Assembly: GCF_018310535.1 (NCBI RefSeq)
Contig: NZ_CP074102.1
Coordinates: forward strand, 7,750,001 to 7,814,000
DNA: 64,000 nucleotides
From: Streptomyces mirabilis
GTDB taxonomy: Bacteria > Actinomycetota > Actinomycetes > Streptomycetales > Streptomycetaceae
Reading direction: 5' to 3'
Below the pieces are notes generated by a model that saw only the letters and a list, made by a program, of their open reading frames with translations, did not search any database and had not been told where the DNA came from. The position numbers were made by a program, and so were the translations under genes. Each line of letters begins with the position of its first letter. The stretch's first letter is position 1. Below, piece by piece: positions 54,106 through 62,882 of this stretch.

Positions 54106-54159
54106 GTGTACATCACCTCCTCTATACATCGCTTCCTCTATACATCGGTTCCGATGTAT
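54106..54159. promoter_or_regulatory. PadR operator region
   Basis: ATACATCGG-TT-CCGATGTAT (54140-54159) is a near-perfect palindrome. Two additional half-sites, GTACATCAC (54108-54116) and ATACATCGC (54124-54132), are spaced about 16 bp apart from each other and from the palindrome. ATAC/ATGTAT sites are typical for PadR proteins. Confidence 0.7.
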
Positions 54160-54204
54160 TCTCTTGAAGCGCGAGAAACGATGAGACGGACCCGAGGGAG
54201 AGCA

Positions 54205-54963
54205 ATGAGGCAGACCGAGTTCGACGGCAAGGGAAGCTGCATCCGCTGGACGGAGGCGACAGGCGCTGAACCGGCCCGGGTGTACGTACACGGACTGGGG
54301 TCGGCCTCGACGGTCTACAACGCCCACATCGCGGCCCGGCCCGAACTGGCGGGGCGCCGGACCCTGTTCGTCGACCTGCCCGGTCACGGCATCAGCGATC
54401 GGCCCGCGGACTTCGGCTACACCCTGGAGGACCACGCGGACGCGCTCGCGGCCGCCCTGGACGAGGCCGGTGTCACGGAGGCGGAACTGGTCGCGCACAG
54501 CATGGGCGGCGCGGTGGCCATCGTGCTGGCCCGTCGGCGCCCCGAGCTCGTGTCCAGGCTGGTCCTCGTGGAGGCGAACCTCGACCCGTATCCACCGGTC
54601 AAGGCGGGCAGCAGCGGCATCGCCTCGTACTCGGAGGAGGAGTACGTCGAAAGCGGTGGCCACGCGCGCGTGCTCGACAAAGTCGGCCCCTCCTGGGCGG
54701 CAACCATGCGGCTCGCCGACCCGCGCGCGCTGCATCGCACCGCGATCGGCCTTGCGCGCGGCACGGTCCCCACGATGCGCCACCTGCTCGAAGGGCTGAC
54801 GGCGGACCGTGTCTACCTGCAGGGGGCGCTGAGCGGTGAACTGGAGGACAGGGAGGGGCTGGAGGCCGCCGGAGTCCGGGTGGTGACCGTTCCCGGTGCG
54901 GGGCACAACGTCATGTTCGACAACCCCGACGCCTTCGTGGCCGAGGTAGCCGGAAAGGTCTGA
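54205..54963 (+). CDS. Alpha/beta hydrolase
   Basis: The 252-aa protein has an oxyanion strand YVHGLGSASTVY, DLPGHGISDRP, the nucleophile elbow VAHSMGGAVAIVLA (Ser at about residue 96) and the terminal His in PGAGHNVMFDNPD. It is a cytosolic serine hydrolase of unknown substrate. GAGGGAGAG precedes ATG. It is controlled with the divergent PadR gene. Confidence 0.9.
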   Translation: MRQTEFDGKGSCIRWTEATGAEPARVYVHGLGSASTVYNAHIAARPELAGRRTLFVDLPGHGISDRPADFGYTLEDHADALAAALDEAGVTEAELVAHSMGGAVAIVLARRRPELVSRLVLVEANLDPYPPVKAGSSGIASYSEEEYVESGGHARVLDKVGPSWAATMRLADPRALHRTAIGLARGTVPTMRHLLEGLTADRVYLQGALSGELEDREGLEAAGVRVVTVPGAGHNVMFDNPDAFVAEVAGKV

Positions 54964-54967
54964 GGCC

Positions 54968-55576
54968 TCAGCCCCGCCGTGTGGCAAGCGCCAGGAAGCG
55001 GGCGTCCTCGTCGACGTACGAGGTCATGTCCCAGCCGGAAGCGGCCAGCAGGGGGCGGAGATTGGCCTCCGCCCTCAGGTCGCCCGGTGTGATCCGGCGC
55101 CCCTGGCGCGCCGCGAGCGCAGCTCGGCCGATCGGATGGAACAGCGCCAGCGTGCCGCCGGGCCGCACCACCCGCGCCAACTCCCTCAGATTTTCGGCGG
55201 GGTTGGGCAGATGTGCGATCAGCCCCGCCCCGAAGGCGGCGTCCAGTGACTCGGTGCGCAGCGGCAGCGCAGTGACGTCGGCGAGCAGCAACTGCCCGTC
55301 GCGGTGCCGTCCGGCCTGTACCGCGGCCGCCAGCATGGCCGGGGTCAGATCGGCCGCGACGACCACTCCGGAGGGCCCCACGGCCGCGCGCAGCGGCGGC
55401 AGCGCCCGCCCGGTTCCGCAGCCCGCGTCGAGCACGCGGTCCCCCTCGCGCAGGCCGAGTTCGCCGACCGCCGCCGCATAGGCCGGCCCGTCGTCGGGGA
55501 ACCGCGCGTCCCAGCCAGCCGCGCGCGCCGTGAAGAACTCCTGGACATGTGTGTGGTCCTCGCTCATGTTCCGCAT
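54968..55576 (-). CDS. Class I SAM-dependent methyltransferase
   Basis: The 202-aa protein has the SAM-binding motif I VLDAGCGTGRALPPL, followed by VVVAADLTPAMLAAA, LLLADVTALPLRTESLDAAF and LARVVRPGGTLALF, the order of the UbiE-like Methyltransf_11 fold. Substrate unknown. It is convergent with the hydrolase; the stops are 4 bp apart. Confidence 0.88.
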   Translation of the reverse strand: MRNMSEDHTHVQEFFTARAAGWDARFPDDGPAYAAAVGELGLREGDRVLDAGCGTGRALPPLRAAVGPSGVVVAADLTPAMLAAAVQAGRHRDGQLLLADVTALPLRTESLDAAFGAGLIAHLPNPAENLRELARVVRPGGTLALFHPIGRAALAARQGRRITPGDLRAEANLRPLLAASGWDMTSYVDEDARFLALATRRG

Positions 55577-55719
55577 GATCTCTCACCGACACGAAGTACG
55601 ACGCTGTGCACACGTTCGAGCGTCACGCGATCGGTCACGTACCTGTCTGTGTCATATTTCAACACCTTTCGAAATGCGCCCCCTTTGTGCGCCCCTGCGC
55701 GGACTAGCGTCCCTGAGCC

Positions 55720-56493
55720 ATGGGACACCTGGACCACGCCGCCTTCGGCTGGCTGACCCCCGTGCTGTCGTACGCGATGGCCTCTATCGGCTCCGCCCTG
55801 GGGCTGCGCTGCACGGTCCGCGCGCTCGGCGCCACTGGGCGCTCGCGCCGCAACTGGCTCCTCACCGCGGCCTCCGCGATCGGCACCGGCATCTGGACGA
55901 TGCACTTCGTGGCGATGCTCGGCTTCAGTGTGAGCGGTACGGAAATGCGCTACAACGTGCCGCTGACCATCCTCAGTCTGCTCGTCGCGATGGTCGTCGT
56001 CGGCGCGGGCGTCTTCGCCGTCGGCTACGGCCGCGACCGGGGCCGTGCGCTCGTCCTCGGCGGACTCACCACCGGACTCGGCGTCGCGAGCATGCACTAC
56101 CTGGGCATGGCGGCGCTGCGGCTGCACGGCGCCGTGCGCTACGACCCGGTGCTCGTCGGGCTCTCGGTCGTGATCGCCGTGGTCGCGGCCACCGCGGCCC
56201 TGTGGGCGGCACTCAACATCAGGTCGCCCGTCGCGGTCGCCGTCGCCTCCCTCGTCATGGGTGGGGCGGTGAGCAGCATGCACTACACCGGAATGATGGC
56301 GGTGAGCGTGCGTGTCAGCCCCTCCGGGGAGGCCCTTCCCGGGGCCACGGCGATGCAGTTCATCTTCCCCCTCGCCGTCGGCCTCGGGTCCTATCTCTTC
56401 CTGACCTCGGCATTCGTCGCGCTGTCTCCGACAGCCGGCGAGCGCGAGGCATCCGCATCGGCCCAGCGGCCGGTCGACAGCGTCGCCCGTTAG
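55720..56493 (+). CDS. MHYT-domain integral membrane sensor
   Basis: The 257-aa protein has about seven transmembrane helices with three MHYT-type motifs at helix ends (WTMHFVAM, SMHYLGMAAL, SMHYTGMMAV). MHYT domains are proposed to bind copper and sense oxygen, CO or NO. There is no output domain, so it would need a partner. It lies 62 bp upstream of the conservon histidine kinase on the same strand. Confidence 0.88.
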   Translation: MGHLDHAAFGWLTPVLSYAMASIGSALGLRCTVRALGATGRSRRNWLLTAASAIGTGIWTMHFVAMLGFSVSGTEMRYNVPLTILSLLVAMVVVGAGVFAVGYGRDRGRALVLGGLTTGLGVASMHYLGMAALRLHGAVRYDPVLVGLSVVIAVVAATAALWAALNIRSPVAVAVASLVMGGAVSSMHYTGMMAVSVRVSPSGEALPGATAMQFIFPLAVGLGSYLFLTSAFVALSPTAGEREASASAQRPVDSVAR

Positions 56494-56501
56494 TGGCGGG
56501 C

Positions 56502-56520
56502 CCGAGCCACGACGGCTCGG
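56502..56520 (+). terminator. Short hairpin between the MHYT gene and the conservon
   Basis: CCGAGCC (56502-56508) pairs with GGCTCGG (56514-56520). With 7 bp it may only partly stop transcription from the MHYT gene. Confidence 0.4.
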
Positions 56521-56555
56521 ACGACACGCCCCGAACCACTCCGAGGGAGGAGGCC

Positions 56556-59138
56556 ATGCGTACACCCCGTAGGACCCCTGCAGCCGGCGCCGAGCCGCCG
56601 GCCCCACCCCCGCAGCGCGGTCGCCGCGCCCACGCGGGACCGCCCGCCGACGAGTACAACGACCCCGACGAGGACGCCACAGGGACGCCGCCAGAGGCAT
56701 CCCCGCGCGCGGGACGATGGCGCGTACGTCCCCGTACGGTGCGGGCCAAGATCGTCTGTCTGCTCATGGTGCCGGTCGTCTCGCTGCTCGCCCTGTGGGC
56801 GTACGCCACGGTGAGTACCGCCCAGGACGTCGCGCGACTGCGGCAGTTGCAGCGTGTGGACTCCACCGTCCGAGCCCCGGTCGACGACGCCGTCGCCGCG
56901 CTCCAGGCCGAGCGCGCGGCCGTCGTCCGCCATGCGACCGACCCGTCCTCCGAGCCACAGAGCGATCTCAAGACGCTGGCGGAACGCACCGACCGCGCGG
57001 TGGCGAAGCTGCGACTGGGCGCCCACAACACCGTCGCCGACGGCGCCGACCTGCCCGCCGGAGTGGCCGGACGGCTCGACGCCTTCGTCAAAGGGGCCGA
57101 GAGCCTGGGGCCCCTGCGCGCCGCCGTACTGGAGCGCCGTACCGGATGGGACGAGGCGTACGGGCAGTACACCAGGACCATTTCGGCGGCCTTCGCGGTC
57201 GGGGGAGCCCTCACCGGCATCCAGGACGCCGACCTGGGCTCCGACGCGCGCGTACTCCTCGAATTCTCCCGGGCCGGCGAGGCGCTGGCCCAGGAGGACA
57301 CCGTGCTGTCCGGTGCCCGGCTCGCCCACACCATGGACGGTGAGCGACTGCGGCTGTTCACCGGGGCGGTCGCCACCCGCCGCACCCTGACCGACGCCGC
57401 CGTCGCGGATCTGCGCGGACCCGAACAGGCCTCTTGGCGCGACCTCGTGACGGGGAGTGCGTACGCCGACGTACGCGCCGTCGAGGACAAGGTGCTCGCG
57501 TCAAGGCCCGGCGGAAACGCCGTCGACGCCGCGTCGAAAGCCGGCTGGAACACCGCCCACGCGCGTGTGCAGGACGCCATGCGCGCCATCGAGGCGAAGG
57601 CGGGCCGGGGTGTCGCGGACCGGGCCGACCCTCTGACCCGCGGTCTGCTGACACCCGCCGGCGCCGCTGTCGTATTCGGTCTCGCTGCCGTCGCCGCGTC
57701 GCTCGTGATCTCCGTACGCATCGGACGCGGCCTCGTCGTCGAACTGGTGCTCCTGCGCAACAGCGCCCTCGAGATCGCTCGACGCAAGCTGCCCGAGGCG
57801 ATGCGCAAGCTGCGCGCGGGGGAGGAGATCGATGTCCGCGCGGAGGCTCCGCCAGGACCACCCTCGGAGGACGAGACCGGACAGGTCGCGGAGGCCCTGG
57901 GCACCGTGCACCGGGCGGCCCTGCGCGCCGCCGTCGAACGCGCGGAACTGGCCAGCGGGATCTCGGGGGTCTTCGTCAATCTCGCCCGGCGCAGCCAGGT
58001 CCTCGTACACCGCCAACTGAGCCTGCTGGACAGCATGGAGCGCAGGTCCGAGGATCCGAACGAACTGAGTGACCTCTTCAGGCTCGACCACCTCACCACC
58101 CGGATGCGGCGCCACGCGGAGAGCCTGATCATCCTTTCCGGCGCCGCACCCGGCCGGGCCTGGCGGATGCCGGTCTCGCTGACGAACGTGGTCCGCGCGG
58201 CCGTGTCCGAAGTCGAGGACTACGCGCGCGTGGAGGTACGACAGCTGCCCGAGGCAGCGGTCGGCGGCGCCGCCGTGGCCGACCTCACCCACCTCCTGGC
58301 GGAAATCGTCGAGAACGCGGCGCAGTTCTCCCCGCCGCACACCCGCGTCCGCGTCACCGGCGAACCGGTCGGCAACGGCTACGCAGTGGAGGTCGAGGAC
58401 CGAGGGCTCGGCATGGGCAAGGAGACACTCGACGAGGCCAATCGGCGCATCGAACAGTCCGAGGCGCTGGACCTGTTCGACAGCGACCGGCTCGGTCTCT
58501 TCGTGGTCAGCAGGCTCGCGGCCCGGCACGGCATCAAGGTGCACCTGCGCACCTCGCCCTACGGGGGCACCACCGCCGTCGTCCTGCTGCCGACCACGCT
58601 GCTGCACGGAGGCGCGGCGGAACGTTCCCCCCGCAAGGCGGACAACGGAAGGTCCGACGAACGCGAGTACGCGCGTGTGTCGGCCGCCCCGGAGCACGAC
58701 TCCGTCCAGGCGCCCATCGAACGACCCGCACTCGTGCCCCTCGTGCAGACCGCTGTCGAACCCCCAGGGCACGGCTCGCCGGAACCCCCCGTGAACGTCT
58801 CGTCCGAAACCCCTGTGAACGGCTCGCCGGAAACCCCACCACCTGGAGTCACCACTTTGCGGCTGCACCGCCCTCCGGACGACTCCGAAGGGTCCGACGA
58901 CCTCCCACGGCGCGTACGGCAGGCGAGTCTCGCGCCCCAACTGCGCGCACAGCGAACCGAGGAGCCGACACATGTGGCGGCCCACCAGCACGACGACACA
59001 CGCACGCCCGAACTCGTACGGGACCGTATGGCGGCCTACCGCGACGGCTGGGCGCGCGGCGGCGGCAGAACATCCGGTCGCGGCGCCACTCCAGACCCCG
59101 ATGCGGGCAGCGACAGCAGTGAAGGAGACTCCGCATGA
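56556..59138 (+). CDS. cvnA: Conservon histidine-kinase-like sensor (CvnA)
   Basis: The 860-aa protein begins with a Pro-rich cytoplasmic part. A transmembrane helix (IVCLLMVPVVSLLALWAYATV) and a nitrate/nitrite-sensor-like helical ectodomain (about residues 90-365) follow, then a second transmembrane helix (AAVVFGLAAVAASLVISV). The cytoplasmic part has a dimerisation region and a HATPase domain (LLAEIVENAAQFSPP, VEDRGLGMGKETLDEAN, GLFVVSRLAARHGIKVHL). The C-terminal 200 residues are low-complexity. CvnA proteins act with the LC7, DUF742 and GTPase partners encoded behind them. GAGGGAGGAGG precedes ATG. Confidence 0.93.
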   Translation: MRTPRRTPAAGAEPPAPPPQRGRRAHAGPPADEYNDPDEDATGTPPEASPRAGRWRVRPRTVRAKIVCLLMVPVVSLLALWAYATVSTAQDVARLRQLQRVDSTVRAPVDDAVAALQAERAAVVRHATDPSSEPQSDLKTLAERTDRAVAKLRLGAHNTVADGADLPAGVAGRLDAFVKGAESLGPLRAAVLERRTGWDEAYGQYTRTISAAFAVGGALTGIQDADLGSDARVLLEFSRAGEALAQEDTVLSGARLAHTMDGERLRLFTGAVATRRTLTDAAVADLRGPEQASWRDLVTGSAYADVRAVEDKVLASRPGGNAVDAASKAGWNTAHARVQDAMRAIEAKAGRGVADRADPLTRGLLTPAGAAVVFGLAAVAASLVISVRIGRGLVVELVLLRNSALEIARRKLPEAMRKLRAGEEIDVRAEAPPGPPSEDETGQVAEALGTVHRAALRAAVERAELASGISGVFVNLARRSQVLVHRQLSLLDSMERRSEDPNELSDLFRLDHLTTRMRRHAESLIILSGAAPGRAWRMPVSLTNVVRAAVSEVEDYARVEVRQLPEAAVGGAAVADLTHLLAEIVENAAQFSPPHTRVRVTGEPVGNGYAVEVEDRGLGMGKETLDEANRRIEQSEALDLFDSDRLGLFVVSRLAARHGIKVHLRTSPYGGTTAVVLLPTTLLHGGAAERSPRKADNGRSDEREYARVSAAPEHDSVQAPIERPALVPLVQTAVEPPGHGSPEPPVNVSSETPVNGSPETPPPGVTTLRLHRPPDDSEGSDDLPRRVRQASLAPQLRAQRTEEPTHVAAHQHDDTRTPELVRDRMAAYRDGWARGGGRTSGRGATPDPDAGSDSSEGDSA

Positions 59139-59572
59139 TCCAGGACCCGAGCATGAGGGCCGCCCAGCGATCCGGCGAACTCGACTGGCTGCTGGACGAC
59201 TTGGTGCTGCGTGTCGCCGAAGTGCGGCATGCGGTGGTGCTGTCGAACGACGGACTGGCGGTGGGTTCCTCCACCGGCCTCAGGCGCGAGGACGCCGAAC
59301 ACCTGGCCGCCGTCGCCTCGGGCTTTCACAGTCTGGCCAAGGGCGCGGGACGCCACTTCGGCGCCGGGGGCGTACGTCAGACGATGGTGGAGATGGACGA
59401 CGGCTTCCTGTTCGTCGCAGCAGCGGGCGACGGCTCGTGCCTCGCCGTCCTCACCGCGGTCACGGCCGACATCGGCCTGGTGGCCTATGAGATGGCGCGG
59501 CTGGTCAAGCGCGTAGGCGAGCACCTCTACACGCCGCCGCGGGTCGCCGCGCAGCCGCCCGCCGCCGGATGA
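59135..59572 (+). CDS. cvnB: Roadblock/LC7 protein (CvnB)
   Basis: The 145-aa roadblock/LC7 protein (LDWLLDDLVLRVAEVRHAVVLSNDGLAVGSSTGL; REDAEHLAAVASGFHSLAKGAGRHFG) is the second conservon member, thought to regulate the CvnD GTPase. The start overlaps the cvnA stop (ATGA). Confidence 0.95.
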   Translation: MIQDPSMRAAQRSGELDWLLDDLVLRVAEVRHAVVLSNDGLAVGSSTGLRREDAEHLAAVASGFHSLAKGAGRHFGAGGVRQTMVEMDDGFLFVAAAGDGSCLAVLTAVTADIGLVAYEMARLVKRVGEHLYTPPRVAAQPPAAG

Positions 59573-59591
59573 CCGAGGGCGGGCGGCGCAG

Positions 59592-59987
59592 ATGACCGAG
59601 GACCTTGCGGGCAGCCAGTGGTACGACGGCGAAGCGGGACCACTCGTCCGTCCCTACGCGATGACGGGCGGCCGCACCAAACCGGGCCCCACCGGAGTGC
59701 GCTTCGATCTGATCGCCCTGGTCACCCTCGACAAGGGCGCACCCGGAGTCGACGAGGACTCCCTGCTCGGGCCGGAACACCGGGTCCTCATCGACCTGTG
59801 CCGCACGGAGACGCAATCCGTGGCCGAACTCGCCGCGGGCGCGGACCTGCCGGTGGGCGTGGTCAGAGTGCTGCTCGGCGATCTGCTGGAACTGGGCTGC
59901 GTCACCATCAGCCGCCCGGTGCCGCCCGCACAACTGCCCGACGAGCGGATCCTCCGCGAGGTGATCGAGGGACTGAGGGCGCTCTAG
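59592..59987 (+). CDS. cvnC: DUF742 protein (CvnC)
   Basis: The 131-aa DUF742 member (PLVRPYAMTGGRTKPG; HRVLIDLCRTETQSVAELAAGADLPVGVVRVLLGDL; ISRPVP) has a winged-helix-like core. The start lies 19 bp after cvnB. The word ATGACCGAGG occurs both at the cvnB stop and at this start, 24 bp apart, a small duplication. Confidence 0.95.
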   Translation: MTEDLAGSQWYDGEAGPLVRPYAMTGGRTKPGPTGVRFDLIALVTLDKGAPGVDEDSLLGPEHRVLIDLCRTETQSVAELAAGADLPVGVVRVLLGDLLELGCVTISRPVPPAQLPDERILREVIEGLRAL

Positions 59988-60113
59988 ATGAACGACGCGG
60001 CTCTACATATCCAGGTGAACGACGCGACTCCACGCACGCGCACACACGCACCGACGCATACCCGGCATCGTTCGGCCGGCGCCGACCGCTGCCGCCACTC
60101 CCGAGAGAAGTGA
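59988..60113 (+). other. cvnC-cvnD spacer with a 41-codon frame
   Basis: The spacer carries an ATG directly behind the cvnC stop that opens a 41-codon frame (MNDAALHIQVNDATPRTR...) ending 3 bp before cvnD. GAACGACGCG occurs twice, 27 bp apart. Low-complexity and without a ribosome site, it is more likely a spacer than a gene, but translation through it could couple cvnC to cvnD. Confidence 0.25.
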
Positions 60114-60116
60114 TCG

Positions 60117-60722
60117 ATGGTCTCCGAGAACTCCGACGCCTCGGCCGACGAAACGACCGCCCTGGCGTTGAAGATACTGGTCGCCGGCGGGTTCGGCGTG
60201 GGCAAGACCACCCTGGTGGGCGCGGTCAGCGAGATCAGGCCGCTACGCACCGAGGAACTGCTCAGCGAGGCGGGTCAGTCGGTGGACGACACCGACGGCG
60301 TGGATCGGAAGGTCACGACGACCGTCGCCATGGACTTCGGACGCATCACCATCCGGTCCGGCCTCTCCCTCTACCTCTTCGGCACACCGGGCCAGGACCG
60401 GTTCTGGTTCCTGTGGGACGAGCTGTCGCAGGGCGCGCTGGGGGCCGTCGTCCTCGCGGACACCCGCAGGCTCGAGGACTGCTTTCCCGCGGTGGACTAC
60501 TTCGAGCACCGGCACATCCCGTTCGTGGTGGCCGTCAACTGCTTCACGGGCGCCCGCGCCTACGGCGCCCAGGACGTGTCCCGCGCCCTCGACCTCGACC
60601 GGGGTACGCCCGTGGTGCTTTGCGACGCCAGGGACCGCGACTCCGGGAAGGAGGTGCTCATCCGGCTCGTGGAGTACGCCGGACGGGTGCACACCGCCCG
60701 GCTGCTCGACTCCGTCGGTTGA
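60117..60722 (+). CDS. cvnD: Conservon small GTPase (CvnD)
   Basis: The 201-aa Ras-like GTPase shows the P-loop GGFGVGKTTLVGAVSEI, a switch region VDRKVTTTVAMDFG, and LFGTPGQDRFWFLWDEL (DxxG replaced by TPGQ, as in the family). The usual NKxD is VNCFTG. It is the terminal conservon member and cycles under CvnB/CvnC control. ATG follows AGAGAAG at 6 bp. Confidence 0.95.
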   Translation: MVSENSDASADETTALALKILVAGGFGVGKTTLVGAVSEIRPLRTEELLSEAGQSVDDTDGVDRKVTTTVAMDFGRITIRSGLSLYLFGTPGQDRFWFLWDELSQGALGAVVLADTRRLEDCFPAVDYFEHRHIPFVVAVNCFTGARAYGAQDVSRALDLDRGTPVVLCDARDRDSGKEVLIRLVEYAGRVHTARLLDSVG

Positions 60723-60762
60723 GGCCAGGGAAAAATCGGGCCGAGACCTTCGAAGGAGAGAC

Positions 60763-61191
60763 CTAGGCCGCCATCGAGGCCCAAGCCACGACCTTCTCGA
60801 TCCTTACGCGGACGAGGAGTTCCCCCGGCACGCCGTTGCGCTTCCCGAGCTCCTCGGCCCGGTCCTCACCCATGTAGCGTGCGCCGATCCGAGCTGCCCA
60901 GTGACGCAGCTCGGCCAGATCCTCCGACAACTCGGCACGACCCTCCACCACCACGAAGTCGAACGGCGGCTGGTCGTCGTCCACGCAGAGGGCGACCCGC
61001 CCGTCGCGGGCCAGATTCCGTCCCTTCACACTCTCTTTCGCGGTGTTGAAGACTACGTGGTCGCCGTCCAGCAGAAACCAGATCGGCGCCACGTGCGGAC
61101 TTCCGTCGGCGCGGACGGTCGACAGCTTTCCGGTGCGGGTGCCCTGGGAGACGAAGGCCCGCCATTGCTCATCGGTCATCTTCTGTGCCAT
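60763..61191 (-). CDS. Pyridoxamine-phosphate-oxidase-fold, F420-dependent-type oxidoreductase
   Basis: The 142-aa split-barrel protein has MTDEQWRAFVSQGTRTGKLSTVRADGSPHVAPIWFLLDGDHVVFNT and KGRNLARDGRVALCVDDDQPPFDFVVVEGRAEL. Many actinobacterial relatives bind F420 rather than FMN. The substrate is unknown. It is convergent with the conservon, 40 bp from the cvnD stop. Confidence 0.88.
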   Translation of the reverse strand: MAQKMTDEQWRAFVSQGTRTGKLSTVRADGSPHVAPIWFLLDGDHVVFNTAKESVKGRNLARDGRVALCVDDDQPPFDFVVVEGRAELSEDLAELRHWAARIGARYMGEDRAEELGKRNGVPGELLVRVRIEKVVAWASMAA

Positions 61192-61284
61192 GCGCCCATC
61201 CTGCTTGCCCGGAGGGCGGCCGTGGGGAAGGCTGGCTGGTCGGATCCTCCAGCCAGGGGGAAAAGCATCACGGGGAGATGGAGC

Positions 61285-61698
61285 ATGGCGCAGAACACGG
61301 GGCTCGGCTGGCTGCTCGACGACCTGACCGAGCGCGTCGAACACGTACGGCACGCTTTGGTGCTGTCCAACGACGGGCTGGTGACCGGCGCGAGCACAGG
61401 ACTTCGACGTGAGGACGCCGAGCACCTCGCGGCGGTCTCGTCGGGTCTGCACAGCCTGGCGAAGGGTTCAGGTCGGTACTTCGGCGCCGGTCAGGTGCGC
61501 CAGACGATGATCGAGTTCGACGACGCGGTACTTTTCGTCACCGCGGCGGGCGCGGGCAGCTGCCTGTGTGTTCTCAGCGCCGCGGAAGCCGACATCGGCC
61601 AGGTCGCCTACGAGATGACACTGCTCGTCAACCGTGTCGGCGAACACCTCGGCGTGGACGTCCGCCAACCGGAACGTCCGTCTTCTGTAGACCTCTGA
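61285..61698 (+). CDS. Second roadblock/LC7 protein (CvnB paralogue)
   Basis: The 137-aa protein is closely similar to CvnB (LGWLLDDLTERVEHVRHALVLSNDGLVTGASTGL; REDAEHLAAVSSGLHSLAKGSGRYFGAGQVRQTMIEFDDAVLFV) but stands alone, without its own cvnA, C or D. GGGGAGA precedes ATG. It may compete with or replace CvnB as partner of the nearby GTPase; this is inference. Confidence 0.9.
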   Translation: MAQNTGLGWLLDDLTERVEHVRHALVLSNDGLVTGASTGLRREDAEHLAAVSSGLHSLAKGSGRYFGAGQVRQTMIEFDDAVLFVTAAGAGSCLCVLSAAEADIGQVAYEMTLLVNRVGEHLGVDVRQPERPSSVDL

Positions 61699-61725
61699 CC
61701 TGCGGATACGTCATCGCGGTCAGAG

Positions 61726-61734
61726 TTATCCACA
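61726..61734 (+). promoter_or_regulatory. Single DnaA-box-like site
   Basis: TTATCCACA, the classic DnaA-box sequence, lies 92 bp upstream of the DUF6397-like gene. Single boxes are frequent by chance and in promoters. Confidence 0.25.
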
Positions 61735-61826
61735 GGCTCGCCGCGAGATCCGCCGAACCGGCTACGGTTTTTCTCGAAGCAAGCGCCCGACGGCGCGAGC
61801 ACCTCACTCCACGGGGGAGAACCGTC

Positions 61827-62801
61827 ATGTCCGGCAACACCATCACGCAGTCCACCGCCTCGCAGTCCACCACCTTGCAGGCCACGGCATCGAGGGCCGC
61901 CACATCGTCGCTCGGGCGCGCCGCGCGAGAACTGGAGCTCAAGCGCGGCGAGTTCGACCTCGCCCTGCATCTCGGATGCATCCGCACCGTTCCCGACGAG
62001 GGGGGAGGCGGACGCCGCGTCACCCGTGCGGAGATCGAGCGGGTGCGCTCCAAGGACGGCTTCCCCGAGGCATTGCGGGAACGCATCAAGGCCGTCGGCA
62101 CCACGGAGGGCGCAGCGCTCATGGGCGTGACGGCCGCCAGGTTCACGCGCTTCGCGCGCTTGGGTCTGGTGGTGCCCGTGAAGTTCTATCTGAACCGGTA
62201 CAGGGCTGTGGTCTGGCTGTATCTGGGCGAAGAACTTCGCCAGTTCGGGGCGGACGAGCAGAACGTCCCGCTGCTGAAGGGCCGTACACCCGAGGGACTC
62301 CGCGATCAGCTGGAAGCCGGCTTGGACCTCCGCCCTCGCAACTGGCGCGGCCGGCACATGGGATTCCTGCTGCGGCAGACCGAGGACCCCTGGGCGCGGG
62401 CCGCGATCGTGGCCTCCCTGCTCGACCCCGTTCAGGTGGCCGAGATTGTCAGGGACCCGTACGAGCGCGCGTATCTGAACCGCTTCCGGCCCGAGCGGGC
62501 CTCCCACGGCGCCGCGCCGGACACTCCTGCCGCGCACCTCGTCTCGCGCATCATGACGGCCGAGGATCCCGACGAGATCAGCTGGCTCCGTGCCGATCTG
62601 GGCCAGGCGCTCGTCGAGGCCCGAGAGCTCCGCCCCGCACCCCGCCCGACCCCCAAGGCCCCGCTGACGCCGGTCTCCCCTTCGGCCGCGGCTCCGGCGG
62701 CCTCGCGACCGCGGGAAGCCGTCCTCGACGACCGGGCCCCGAGCGTGGAGCCCGAGCGGCCACGGAGGCTCCTCGGGTGGCTGCGCCGCAGAAACCCCTG
62801 A
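61827..62801 (+). CDS. DUF6397-like protein
   Basis: The 324-aa protein has a Ser/Thr/Gln-rich start, then a MerR-like or excisionase-like pair of helices (AARELELKRGEFDLALHLGCIRTV; RRVTRAEIERVRSKDGFPEALRERI; GAALMGVTAARFTRFARLG), suggesting DNA binding. A long helical middle and a Pro-rich tail ending in RRLLGWLRRRNP follow. The start has GGGGGAGA 7 bp upstream. The family name is from memory; function unknown. Confidence 0.75.
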   Translation: MSGNTITQSTASQSTTLQATASRAATSSLGRAARELELKRGEFDLALHLGCIRTVPDEGGGGRRVTRAEIERVRSKDGFPEALRERIKAVGTTEGAALMGVTAARFTRFARLGLVVPVKFYLNRYRAVVWLYLGEELRQFGADEQNVPLLKGRTPEGLRDQLEAGLDLRPRNWRGRHMGFLLRQTEDPWARAAIVASLLDPVQVAEIVRDPYERAYLNRFRPERASHGAAPDTPAAHLVSRIMTAEDPDEISWLRADLGQALVEARELRPAPRPTPKAPLTPVSPSAAAPAASRPREAVLDDRAPSVEPERPRRLLGWLRRRNP

Positions 62802-62832
62802 CGGGGCGCTCCTACCCGCGACGCCCTGACGA

Positions 62833-62864
62833 GTCCTCCCCGGACGGCTTCTTCCCGGGGGGAC
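62833..62864. terminator. Terminator between convergent genes
   Basis: GTCCTCCCCGG (62833-62843) pairs with CCGGGGGGAC (62855-62864) with one bulged T. Confidence 0.6.
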
Positions 62865-62882
62865 GGGCCCATTCCTGTATCC

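Noticed and set aside
57501..58991. Minus-strand 496-codon frame opposite cvnA
   Set aside because: Antisense shadow; cvnA has all expected domains on the plus strand.
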